Source: Amanita rubescens (lineage: Eukaryota; Basidiomycota; Agaricomycetes; Agaricales; Amanitaceae). Taken from it: a stretch of DNA of 64,000 nucleotides. Shown piece after piece: positions 11,201 to 21,855 of the stretch. The position numbers and the translations under genes were made by a program. Location: contig WION01000234.1 of NCBI GenBank assembly GCA_015039365.1, positions 19,271 through 83,270 on the forward strand, read 5' to 3'. The stretch's first letter is position 1. Each line of letters starts with the position of its first letter. A model generated the notes under the pieces. That model was given only the letters and a program-made list of their open reading frames with translations, was not told the origin of the DNA and searched no databases.

Positions 11201-11506
11201 AAACATATTTTTAGATGTGTACTACATCATACATGTACAAACAGTAGAAAATGTCATTAGTAATCATCAAAATCAAAACAAGCAAGAAGAGAGCTTTCAA
11301 ATGCCTATACAAACATGTATATTCCCTTTAAATGAGTTTTTAGGTGTGAAAACATCATAAAATTACATAATCAATATAGTAGGGGTGTTGTATACCATTA
11401 TTTGTTAAAAGTAGGGTGTTATTCCGCACAATTCTGCGTGGAATCCGCGGAATTCCGTGGATTCCATGGATTCCTCGAGGAATGGGGGGTGGACTGCAAA
11501 GTACTG
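8258..11506. mobile_element. Non-autonomous hAT-like element inside gag
   Basis: A 3249-bp insertion has ends GAGCACTTTGC on the left and, inverted, CAGTACTTTGC on the right, with imperfect inverted similarity for about 25 bp including a C-rich run. Both ends carry subterminal arrays of GGAATCCGCGG-type motifs (8283-8370 and 11430-11480), as hAT elements often do. Further in, a block repeated about three times at 8580-8945 has an inverted relative at 10770-10900. Another inverted pair lies at about 9265-9330 and 10150-10220, so the interior partly folds back. The interior is AT-rich with no transposase; ORFs such as 9668-10000 show no family pattern. It would depend on a transposase encoded elsewhere. 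Confidence 0.75.
8580..8945 (+). repeat. Subterminal tandem repeat, unit about 150 bp, three copies
   Basis: Three similar units share TTGAAAAAT, TCATGTGATCA, TATGTTCCAAAACA and AAGATATTTGCAAA(A)TACT in the same order. A diverged inverted copy lies near 10770-10900 at the other end of the element, as expected for subterminal repeats. Confidence 0.7.
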
Positions 11507-11514
11507 CCTGAATC
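11507..11514 (+). repeat. 8-bp target-site duplication of nested hAT-like element, right
   Basis: CCTGAATC again, directly before the resumed gag frame (codons for P-E-S followed by AATANTSQ). Confidence 0.85.
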
Positions 11515-14500
11515 TGCCGCGACGGCAAATACGTCGCAACAACAGCAGCAACCATGGCAACAAGTACGTGGTCGAGGACGAGGACGTGCTCGCGGACGTG
11601 GCCGCGGAGCAGGTCGTGGACGTGGGGGGAGGCCTTATTCTAGGCCTCCACAAGGCGCTCAGACACCGGCTCCTAATGCTCCTCCGGCAAATCAAAATTG
11701 GCCGGGTAAAGTTGAGGGCCAAACACGTGGTCCTAACTGGGAAAGGAACCGAGAACGCCGAAAGGCAGATGCAGCCGAGAAGAAGGCTGCCAAAGCCGCG
11801 GAACATACTATGAGTTCTGCGCATACCGTTGCCCGTATTGGGCCTTATGACATCACTGAGCCAGTTGCCGGCTCTAGCAAAGGCAAACAAAGAGAAAAGG
11901 ATGAACTGGACTTTGAGTCCTATAAATCCAATCGAGGAATGGGGATATCGTCAGACGATATCGACTATAAAAATATGGATATAGATCAGGAAGCTGAACT
12001 ATATTATGATGATTATTACTATGAAGATAACGGCGAACAATGGTATGAAACCATTAAAAAACTGGAAATGGCTAACTTTCTCTTTATAGAGGCAGCGATG
12101 AAAATGGTGTTCCCTAAATTGGGACATCATCGTCGTACTATAAATTCTTTCTTTGAACAATCTGTACTATATGATAGTATAAATTATAAAGAAAATTTAG
12201 ACGAAAACTGCCTCGTAAGAGATAAGTCGAGTGACACAGCCATTTATAAAGCAAATATGATTGAACGATCATATAATATTGGTAACATGTTTAAGAAACC
12301 TTTTACATGTTTAGCGGTCAATAAAAGAAAATTTAAGGATAAAGTACATCCGACATGCCCCTGTCCGGAATGTGTTGAGAAACGTACTGGAGATACACTA
12401 TGGATGTGTGACTCTGGTGCATCCGATCACTTTACCTTTAGTAGGAAAGACTTCTCTGAATACAGAGAATTTCCTGCAAATGAAAACCACAGTGTTAAAA
12501 CTGCTAATGGTTTAGATCGTCTTGAGGGACTTGGCACAGTTATTCTTGAACACAAGTTATCCACAGGGGAAACAACACTCGTAAAGCTCTTCCCTGTCCT
12601 CTATATGCCACGGGCAACTGCACGCTTGATTTCAAACGGCAGATTGATCCGACAAGGATTAACTTGTAAACAAGATGAAAAGATGGTAGTCTTTTCCTTT
12701 ACAGACTCGGGTAGAACATGTATCGAAGGACATTATCTTATGCCCGATGATACATTAGTTTACGCTCGAGGTAGGATTATTATAATGAATCCTACACTGG
12801 TTTCCGGTCCTGGCTTAGCCAACAGGAATTCTAAATTGATTCTTGGAAGACCGACAAAGAAACCAAACGCAGAGTCTATAGAAAAACTATTGGACTACGA
12901 GACCTGGCATAAACGTTTTGGTCATCCATCTAACGAAGTCTTCTCGAAGATACCGTTAAATGTCAATGGATGGAAAGAAGTTACACTTCCAGAAGGAAAA
13001 CTACGTTGTGAAGGTTGTCTAAAAGGCAAAATGAAGGCAAAACCTTATAAACTGTCTTCGAAGAGAGCTACTCGTCCCTTCGAGTTACTCCATATGGATC
13101 TTATGACCGTACCGGCCATATCTTACCACAAATACAAATATATTGGTGTTATCGTTGACGATTTCACCTCGTATACGTGGATTGGTTTATTAAAAACCAA
13201 AGATCAAACTCTAGAATATTTTACCGGATGGTATAATGAGTTTGTAGATCCTAAACAACCTATTTCTCACCTCCGTTCTGATCGAGGGGGGGAATTTGTA
13301 AATAAAGCCTTTGAAGAATTCCTTAAATCCAAAGGAATTAAACATCAACAGACAGCTCCTTACACCCCACAACAAAATGGTCGCGTTGAACGCATGAATC
13401 AGACTTTGTCAGACAAAGCTGAGGCTATGCGATTAGACGCAGGATGTCCGAAATCTTGGTGGGAGTTCTCGTTCAGAACGGCTGTGCATGTGTACAACCG
13501 CACTCCCCTAAAACGGACTAAATGGAAGACTCCTCTGGAAAATCTTCTTAATAAAAAGCCAGACGTATCATACTTTCGAGTATTTGGATGCGAAGCCTGG
13601 GTATTTATCCCTGATCAACGGAGACCGGATAAGCTGTCCGAAAAATCCGTTTTATGCACTTTTGTAGGATATGAATCAGGAACCAAAGGCTATAGGTTCA
13701 TGACGTCGACAAACACACTGGTCATATCCTCCCAGGCTACATTCTTTGAAAACAGGTTTCCGCGCAAAGGAAAGACTGCAGATATAATTACTGAAGATCT
13801 TGGTCCGATCTGGGAGGCGATTCCTCAAGAGGAACCTAACCGCCCTCCACAAAATTTGGATTTAGATAACTTACTCCCAGAGAACCGTAGACGTTCTCCG
13901 AGCCGAAGACGCTCACCGAGTTTGGATCGAAGGGGTGCATCTCCTGATAGACAGCAATCAGACCCTTCTGATGATTCAAACGATGATGATGACGGCGATG
14001 AATTTGCCGATCGTCGAAGAGATTTTTTGGATGATGATATCCGAAGGCAAAGGGAAGAAAGAGAACAAGAAAGACGTGACAATTATCGTAGACAACGCGA
14101 TGATTGGAAAAAGGGTCAAGGAATTGATAAACAAACTCGTTTACGAGATCAATTCAAACGTCAAATGAGTGATATGTTTAAGAAACGTAAAACTCCTGAA
14201 CCCTTTAGACGTACTCCTTCTCCACAAATCAAAGAGGAGACTCCTGTTCCTTCTAGGCCTATAACTCCGATACCATATGTATCTAGGCCACCTTCGCCTC
14301 GTAGTCCTATGGATGAAGATAATCCCTTCTCTTTAAATCAAAGAGATCGAGATGAAATAGAAAACCCATTTATGACGGATCGAGAATTTGATCAATTTGA
14401 ACAACGTCAAAGAGATCGTTTTAGAGAATTTGCTCAGAGACCTAGACCTCCTCCACCGATCATATCTGATCCAGGTCCACCCTCTGTACAAATAGGTCCT

Positions 14501-16102
14501 CGCCGTTCTGGTCGTTTTCCAGTTCCAAGGGTACAAAGAGACAATGCGTATGGAGACAAAACTCCTGCACAGATAGAAGCGGAAATTCAGCAAAAGCGAG
14601 ATGCTTTACGAGAACAGTTAAAAGATAAAACTCCGAGTTCTTCGACTCAGGATCCACCGTCAGCAGACAGGAACCCTGATAGAATGAATGAATCTGCTTC
14701 TCTACTTAAAGAAATCTTCGCTTTAAAATCTGAATTAAAATCTGCAGAACATGATCATTTAACCCGAATGATTAATGAATCTGGAAATGAATTCCTTCAT
14801 TTTCTTCTAAAAGCGGCTGTCCCCCTTGTGGATAATATTCCATATGACTATAGAGATATATCTAAAATGCGCTCCAGTAATCCTCAATTGTATAAACAAT
14901 GGAAGATTGCAATGGATGACGAATTTAAATCTCTTCAATCTAGAGATATTTGGGAGTTAGTTGATCTTCCAAAAGGACGAAACCTAATCAGATGTCGTTG
15001 GGTTTTCGACTTAAAAACCGATGGACGCAAAAAAGCTCGCGTCGTAGCTAAAGGTTTTAGTCAACGTCCCGGATTAGATTACGACGAAACATTCTCGCCT
15101 GTAGCGAGATATGAAACAATCCGAATACTTCTGGCCACATCAGTGCTTGAAAATTGGGATATACAAGCCCTAGATGTAAAAACTGCCTTCTTATATGGCG
15201 ATCTTGATGAAGATATTTACATGGCCCAGCCAGAAGGTTTCGTTGTAAAAGGACAAGAATCTAAAGTATATAGGCTGAGGAAAGCCATATATGGATTGAA
15301 ACAGGCATCATATGCCTGGAATAAACAAGCTGATAAATCGTTGAAATCGTTGCATTTCGAGCGATGCTTGTCTGATTCTGGCGTTTACGTTCGTAAAGGC
15401 AAGAATACTATCACGATATGCATATTGTATGTCGACGATATACTCTTTATGGGAAACGACGATTCCACCATCGCATCCATTAAGAAAAAATTTATGGAGA
15501 TGTGGGAATGTCGTGATCTTGGAAAGATCAAAGAGTATCTCCGAATTCAAGTCAATTACAACCGTGATTTAGGATTCTTAGTAATAGATCAAGGCCCTTA
15601 TGCCTTGAAGGTTGTTAAGCGATTTGGACTTGAAGATTGCAAGTCTGTACGCACACCGTTACCTGCTGGGTATGCTCCTATAAAAAATGAAGGAGAATGC
15701 ACACCACAGGAACGTTCTTATTATCAACAGATAATAGGATCCCTTCTATATCTCGCCTTAGGAACTAGGCCTGATATAATTTATGCAGTAATTTTGATGT
15801 CCCAATTTTCATCAAACCCGTCCCAAGAACATATCCAAAAAGCCTTGTATATAGTCAAATACATTGCTCATACCTTAAACGTCAAAATCGTTTATAGCGC
15901 CAAAGGCAATAATAAATTTAGAGCCTACGCTGACGCTGACTGGGCCGCTGATCGTAATACACGACGATCTATAAACGGTTATGTCTTAATGTTAGCTGGT
16001 GGTGCGGTAGCTTGGACGAGTAGAAAACAAAAGACTGTAGCTCTGTCTTCGACTGAAGCAGAATACATATCTTTATCAGATGCAGCACGACAAATTGCAT
16101 AG
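11515..16102 (+). pseudogene. pol: copia gag C-terminus and pol (PR-IN-RT), ends at amber codon
   Basis: After a glutamine run the gag C-terminus has an arginine/glycine-rich block (VRGRGRGRARGRGRG) rather than the CCHC zinc knuckle usual in copia. Next come the aspartic protease (DSGAS, Asp codon at 12410) and a pre-integrase zinc region (HKRFGH...CEGC). The integrase core has its three acidic residues in HMDLMT (13097), SDRGGEF (13280) and GRVERMNQT (13388). An arginine/serine-rich linker (RRSPSRRRSPSLDRR) leads to RT with RWVFDLKTDG, DVKTAFLYGDL and YVDD at 15428-15439. RNase H shows DADWAAD and STEAEYISLSDAARQIA before TAG at 16100-16102. The missing codon is almost surely tryptophan, since coding continues in the same frame beyond. 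The nested insertion also separates this part from its start. Confidence 0.92.
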
Positions 16103-16603
16103 GTTGAAAATTTATTTTACGAAATAGGTGCACCCATCAAAAGCATCTTACTTAGCGTAGACAACCAAGGCGCTATATTTTGGGCACAAAATCCTGCACA
16201 AGAACATCGCTCCAAACACATTGACATTCGCTATCATTTCGTTCGAGAGTTGATCGAGACTAAAAAGGTAGTTCTCGAATATATACCAACAAACGAGCAG
16301 AATGCGGATCTCATGACTAAGAATTTATCCTTTGAAAAGGTCAAATTCTTTAGAGAACGATTGGGACTTTCCTTAGAAGAATATCCGACTTCTACAAATG
16401 CATTAATCAAAAGACCAGATCGATTAGAGACTGAGGAAATCCGTGATCTGACGAAATTTATTCTTGATTGGCAAAATCTTGAATTAGATGAAATTGATCG
16501 TCTATCACACAAGAAGTTGATGGAACTTCTTGATGGTCTTATTGATCAACAAGAATCGGATATAGATCCCTTCTATGATGAGAATATCATAGACTTTAAA
16601 TAA
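16103..16603 (+). pseudogene. copia RNase H C-terminal part beyond amber codon
   Basis: The same frame stays open for 167 codons after the amber codon. It reads through SVDNQGAIFWAQNPAQEHRS and KHIDIRYHFVRELIE, which are the canonical end of copia RNase H, then VVLEYIPTNEQNADLMTKNL, and a charged tail. No other lesion is visible here, so the single nonsense change is the only defect in the 3' half of pol. Confidence 0.85.
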
Positions 16604-16609
16604 AGGATA

Positions 16610-16625
16610 TCTAAGCGAAGGGGTG
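16610..16625 (+). other. Polypurine tract before 3' LTR
   Basis: The sequence CTAAGCGAAGGGGTG directly abuts the 3' LTR and is the likely plus-strand primer site for reverse transcription. Confidence 0.6.
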
Positions 16626-17031
16626 TGTTAAATATAGAATTATATTTATAGAATGATTAACTACTGATTGACTACAATCAATGTTACTCATATCGCTCGC
16701 GTCATCCTTTATGTATGACATAGAGATGACATCATAATGACTTCATTATGATATCATGGTGACATCATGATAGACTCATGATCACATCTTATGGTGTGCT
16801 TAGCACGCCATATCTTCTCATCTATACTATACACTTACACATATGTATTACATATTTGTTCTCTCTTAGTATATAAACCTGTCCTGTATCGTAGAATAGG
16901 ACAATCCATTCTCTTCCTCTTACTATCACTACTACGCCGAAGGGTAGTGCTAAGATCATATCGCAATAGGTAAGCTATTGCACCTGCTCATGCTGTGGAC
17001 ACGCTCTCGCGTAGACCTGTCTTCTTCGTCA
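16626..17031 (+). repeat. 3' long terminal repeat
   Basis: This 406-bp repeat matches the 5' LTR except for one missing T. It has the same TATA box (16870-16877) and TGACATCAT cluster. The target duplication GGAAC follows at 17032-17036. Confidence 0.95.
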
Positions 17032-17036
17032 GGAAC
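17032..17036 (+). repeat. Target-site duplication GGAAC, right copy
   Basis: Matches 5637-5641 and fixes the element boundary. Confidence 0.9.
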
Positions 17037-18430
17037 CACAAATATCGCTTTCGGAGATGTTCTGGTACGTACATTTTGCAGAGGTATGAGGCGATATCCT
17101 AATTGTCCTTCTAGCTAAGTAGGAGTCCTTGCAACTGACGTCAGAAAGGTAGGTATAGTTTCATCTGCGGTCGGTTTATATTAAGACATGTACAGGCAGG
17201 TCAAGGCCGAAAATGATGTGTATAAGCATGACTATGGGAGTTCAGAAGTCATTCTTCTCGCCTGCAAGTGAGCCATCTTAACGATCGTCTGAGGAAACAT
17301 AAATAACGGTCGTTCAAAGTAAGGTGCTCGGCGGTCTCAAATCCGGTCTCGTACTAAAAGACGGTATCTTGGGCAGTGATCGGCAAAAGTTTGGAGGGAC
17401 CCGTTTGGAAAGATCCCGAGGGAGTGGCGCTCGCGTCAACCATATACTTGCACCGTTTAGACGTATTCGATAGGTGCAACTGAGCGACAATAAGATTGTT
17501 TTTACAATATAAAATAGATATAGTGCTGGTGGTACATTATATGATATTTTGTGATAGATCCTTTTGATGTTTTTAGAGGGAAATAGCAGAGCATTGTCCG
17601 GGTCGTTTTCAAGTCATTTTAAGCATCCTCCATCTCAATGTCTTCGTCGTCGCGCGCCACCACGTCTTCGTCACCATCCCCATCCTCCATCTTGACGTCC
17701 TCGTCCCCACCCTCCATCTCACTGTCTTCGTCGCGCATCTCCCCATCCACCATGTCGACGTCTTCGTCGCCCTTCGTCGCGCAGTTCCCCATCTACCATC
17801 TCCATTTTCCCCCACGTCGCCACCAAGCTCCTCTTCTCCATCTCAACGTCTTCGTCGCGGAAGCCCTAAGCCGCCATCTCAATCTCATTTGTTAGGCGGA
17901 AGAAATGACGCACCGTTTGTCGTTGGTAACCATAAAATGTTTAACTTTGGGATTGCTTAGTGGTAGATGATTAATTTGATTGGAGATTTCCATAGTAGTT
18001 TTCTGTTCTTGACGCCAGTCGGTTCCTACTAGTAGAAACTTGCAGTGTCAATTCAGATCATACCTTGACAGGCGAGATGTGAAACATACTATCGACGTCG
18101 TTCTGGAGCCGACCGTTGATGAGACCACGATTCTTGTCGAATTTGCGATTATTATCCCAACTCTTCAGGTAATCTGGCCTTTCTGCGAGTAATGGTGAAA
18201 AGGTGGCGATTCTTTATGATTCATGCAGCGCGTCGCAGGCGTTGTGATGCGCTATCGTTGCGGTGCTGGGACTCGTTGCCGATGCCGCTTAAGGGGCTGG
18301 AGCTGCCGAGCGCTGCCGGAGCTGTTTCCAGATATAGGAATGGTATTTCGGCAAGGACGAGATTGCGCCGAATTTGCGTGGGAATATTTCCTTTCAGAAG
18401 CAGATGAAAGTGAATAAGAAAGGATATATT
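17037..18430. other. Host or TE-derived segment with minus-strand coding relics
   Basis: On the minus strand two stretches look coding. One is SWDNNRKFDKNRGLINGRLQ plus NDVDSMFHISPVK at about 18175-18060, ending at a GTATGA donor. The other is an acidic tail (EDVVARDDEDIEMEDA, stop at 17619-17621) built from a degenerate repeat. I could not join them in one frame. The acidic tail resembles the accessory protein at 26755-27130, so this may be the wreck of a related transposon gene. Opposite-strand frames at 18192-18417 are also open, so strand is uncertain. Confidence 0.35.
17620..17870 (+). repeat. Degenerate short tandem repeat (TCTTCGTCGCG / CCATCTC)
   Basis: Motifs such as GTCTTCGTCGCGC and CCCATCTCCATC-like words recur irregularly. 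Read on the minus strand they give Asp/Glu/Met-rich peptide, but the frame shifts between units, so it cannot now be one continuous coding exon. Confidence 0.55.
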
Positions 18431-20053
18431 TATTTGACAATTCAGCTGTATATTAGCCAATCTGAAATAAAGACTTTCTGATGACTTTTGGAACCACAGA
18501 TAACCAACAGAAACAGAAATATTCAATGGTGCTTCAGACGCTGCTGAAGACAATGCAGAAGGAATGTTTAAAGTTGACATTCAAATATATTTCCCCACAT
18601 CAGAAATTTGGCTGTATTATGTCAGAAACATGGCTGAATCAAGTCAGAAATGTGGTTGAAAAAGATGATTTCTGCATCTTTTCTCCAACTTCTTGTATTG
18701 ACCTCAAATATTTTATTCTGTTGATATTTCGGACCTATTTTGGCCCACCCGAAATATCACGCTGCCTGCAGTGCAAAGACTACATTAAAAAAGTGCAGAT
18801 TCCAAATAGTCCAGGTTCAAATTTCTAAAAAGGAAATTGATAATGTAATGTGCACTTTAGGATCCAGTGGCGGATGTCTAAAAATGGAAATAGCGCCCTT
18901 CGGACTTGCCATTTTGGGACATATCTGCTCACTGTTGGTGGTGATGAGCAGCAAGAAATTGCAATATCTCCCTTAATACTGAATATATTTGTTGCGCGTT
19001 TTTTGGAACACATTCCTTATATGTATATGCACCTACCCACCATGTTAGAATGCAAAAAATGTGACTGGTTTCTGTCAGAATGCAACATGTCTTGCTCACT
19101 GTTGTTGACAGTGAGGAGCAACAAATGACAATATCTCCATCAATACTGGTTATTTCTGTGGCGCTTTTTTGGTATGTCCTTATTAGGCATATAGGAAGGT
19201 ATTGGGTATGTCAGAATACAAATAGTATGTACCAATCAGCCACAAATAAAATTGGTGTGCTCACTGTCTACCATGATGAGCAGCCATATCTCCACCAAAA
19301 CAAGATCTTTTTGTGGCGCTTTTTTGGATCTTGATTTCTTATGATAACAGAGTGTCATTCAGGGTGTCTGGAAGCAGATTTCCCTGCTGATTAATGTGTA
19401 ATTTTCAGTTTCATGATAAATGTCTGAACATGATACAGAAACAGTGGCTGACAAGTTGACATGTCAGGAAAAATGGGACATGCCACTTGATCTTGCCTAA
19501 GGATCCTATGTTGAGACCCTCCCAATGTTTGTGACTTTGTACAAGGGTGGATAGCAGGTGGTTGATAAGACAAACCACTGGGTGTGGGATCAGAGAAACT
19601 TACATATGAAAGCCACTGACCAAGGCTACACAATTCATTGACCCTGAAATTATGTAATCATATCCTTTTTAGGAAATTCAACCCTGAAAATCAATCAGTG
19701 AATATTTTACTTTATATATTTTGGCATCTTTTCAAATAAGAGAATTATACTTTGTTGTGTCAAAAACATGCACAAACATGTACAAACATCTCCCTTGCCT
19801 CCCAAAAATGGTAATGCTGTGGGAAAGTGGACATAAGAAAATTATACTTTGTTGTGTCAAAAACATGTACAAATATGTACAAACATCTCCCCCTGCCTCC
19901 CAAAAATGGTAATGCTGTGGGAAAGTGGACTTGGTCAAAATTTAAGTTGGGTATTTAGGGACATAATTATTGGCGGTCACAGAGAATTCAAGAACATGAG
20001 CCTTATAATACTGGGCAACGGTCATCTGTGCCCAGGCTTATAAGGCTCATATA
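18431..20053. other. AT-rich non-coding TE-like segment with tandem repeats
   Basis: There is no credible gene. Three diverged units of about 190-200 bp at 18920-19330 each begin GCTCACTGT and end near GCGCTTTTTTGG. A 97-bp direct duplication lies at 19738-19931. A stretch near 19561-19610 resembles 8951-8996 inside the hAT-like element, suggesting related non-autonomous elements. Confidence 0.5.
19738..19931 (+). repeat. Two-copy direct tandem repeat, unit 97 bp
   Basis: Both copies run from AGAATTATACTTTGTTGTG through CCTCCCAAAAATGGTAATG to GGGAAAGTGGAC with few differences, so the duplication is recent. Confidence 0.85.
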
Positions 20054-20305
20054 TTGGGCACATCAGGTGCCCGGGAAGCTGGTGAAGGTGAGGGCGAGGA
20101 GGAGCAGGCAGAACCACCATCAGGCACAGCACCAACCAATCTTGAAGATATTCCAGGTGGGGATAAAGTTGTGCACAACGATGACAACGACGACAACGAC
20201 AAGGATGAAGAGGAAACAGAGAGCGGCAGTGACGACGAAGAGGACTCCGATGAGGGGGACGAGGACGGCGAGGTGGACGACACGTCAAAATACGCCAAAC
20301 TCTAG
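20054..20305 (+). CDS. Short acidic ORF, function unknown
   Basis: An 83-codon frame is extremely acidic (clusters such as DDNDDNDKDEEETESGSDDE) and ends SKYAKL. Acidic low-complexity tails end several fungal transposon and chromatin proteins, but no upstream exon could be attached. It may be the 3' remnant of a larger gene or chance low-complexity sequence. Confidence 0.3.
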   Translation: MGTSGAREAGEGEGEEEQAEPPSGTAPTNLEDIPGGDKVVHNDDNDDNDKDEEETESGSDDEEDSDEGDEDGEVDDTSKYAKL

Positions 20306-20539
20306 GCCGTTCCAATTTCATTTCTTGCTATCGAAAACTCATACTTACTCGCTTCCAATTTACTACGGAGTCTTGGATTCTACTCATGGTACATATTGTA
20401 ATGTAGTATAATCATCATTGTGTAGTTATAATCTAGCCGGTATATGATTGTACTCGACTTGGGCTAAATCTCGTCTGATCAACCTTAATTAAAATCGCTT
20501 ATAATCCAATCATCCAATTAGATTCTCTTAACAAGACTT

Positions 20540-21645
20540 GCCAGGACGTTTTGTTGATGAGGGTGCCATAGACTAGAATGTCAGACTACATATATAGAGT
20601 TCCTCGGTTACAAGTACAGTCCATATTCGGTTAAACCAACCGACCCTGAGTAACTTAGTTACAAGCCGAGCTTAGATAAAGCTCAGGTCCACAGGTCCAC
20701 TTGGTCTTGAAAGCTCGGATAATCCCTAGATGCTGTAAATGACATGCATATGATCGAATTGCAGACTCAAGCACTCTTGGGCAAGTCACGGTGAACCGTT
20801 GCAATCGAGTAAGAATAACATCTGGTCCATAAACCCCCCAGACCATTATGTAAGCACAACCAGTAATCAATATGAAACTTCTAAATGGGATTATGGGATC
20901 ACCATAGAGCTCAAACTTAGAATGATCCTATCAATCATTCCGACTAAAGGAGTCCCTAAGGGCGCATCCTTAATCGATTGCGTGTACCACCCACAATGAG
21001 GTGTCAGCACATCGTTTATACTAGAAGTTGTTATATACGAGCCATATTGTATTCTAAAGCCTTGATAGGGCTTATGATGTTATATCGTGCATGAATACCC
21101 CAGTCACATCACAGAGGGCAAGTATAACTCTGTGGGGGCCGACGTTGCCATGCCAGCGTCGAGAAACATAGGTAGTACCCTTATCCCTGGGTGTCTAGGA
21201 GATCCCCCTAAAGCCCTAGGGTCCGGGTGCATGTCATTAGTGCATATGCCATATCAAGGATCAGTGGTATCAAGATGATAAGACCATATCAGGCTCGCTG
21301 TGATACTATACCAGTGGGACATCTTGTCGAGCAGTGAGCGACGAGCGGCGATGTGGGTCCTGGCAATATTGATGGCGGGGCCCATAACCTGATGAAGAAG
21401 ACAGGTCTACACGAGAGCGTGTCCACAGCATGAGCAGGTGCAATAGCTTACCAATTGCGATATAGTCTTAGCACTACCCTTCGGCGTAGTAGTGATAGTA
21501 AGAGGAAGAGAATGGATTGTCCTATTCTACGATACAGGACAGGTTTATATACTAAGAGGGAACAAATATGTGTCTACATATGTGTAAGCATATAGTATAG
21601 ATGGGAAAATATGACGTGCTAAGCACACCATAAGGTGCGATCATG
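20540..21645 (-). mobile_element. Truncated, inverted relative of the copia element (leader plus part of LTR)
   Basis: On the minus strand this matches the leader of the full copia (6049 to about 6880) and the last ~256 bp of its LTR (21390-21645). It includes the half-tRNA primer site at 21378-21389. The U3 start of the LTR is missing: similarity stops at GATCATG, exactly where the terminal inverted repeat of the 8.5 kb DNA transposon begins. Base differences are scattered, so this copy is older than the one at 5.6-17 kb. Confidence 0.85.
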
Positions 21646-21700
21646 CCCAACGAAAACCAGTTTCGCCATTGTGTGCCAAACTGAGCCAAATTTAGCCAAA
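21646..21700 (+). repeat. Left terminal inverted repeat of the Tnp2-type transposon
   Basis: By eye it is identical, inverted, to 30096-30150. The outer end is CCCAACGAAAACC; the inner part has the repeated word CCAAAxTxAGCC. Confidence 0.9.
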
Positions 21701-21855
21701 GTCTGCCTCACCGCCAAATCACACCGCGTCAATCCGCCAAACTACGCGAAACCTCATGTACTTACCTTCGTTTAAAATCTGAAGCAACATGCTTTAATTT
21801 TCCCTGAAAATAACGCACTTAAGCTTAAGTATAAGCGTGACGCTAACGTTATAGC

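Larger units (their letters stand above)
5642..17031 (+). mobile_element. Ty1/copia LTR retrotransposon with nested insertion
   Basis: An 11.39 kb element runs from the 407-bp 5' LTR to the 406-bp 3' LTR and is flanked by GGAAC. The LTRs begin TGTTAAATA and end CTTCGTCA; by eye they differ by a single T in a run. Next to the 5' LTR is the primer-binding site; next to the 3' LTR is a purine-rich tract. The internal order is an upstream ORF, gag, protease, integrase, reverse transcriptase, RNase H, so it is copia-type (integrase before RT). A 3249-bp hAT-like element at 8258-11506 splits gag, and an amber codon at 16100-16102 cuts RNase H. Without the nested insertion the element would be about 8.1 kb. 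The near-identical LTRs imply recent integration. Confidence 0.95.

Noticed and set aside
13825..14082. Ser-rich minus-strand ORF opposite pol
   Set aside because: Shadow of the arginine/serine-rich linker of the polyprotein.
18863..18890. CAGTGGCGGATG word resembling a hAT-type end
   Set aside because: No matching inverted end or 8-bp duplication found nearby.
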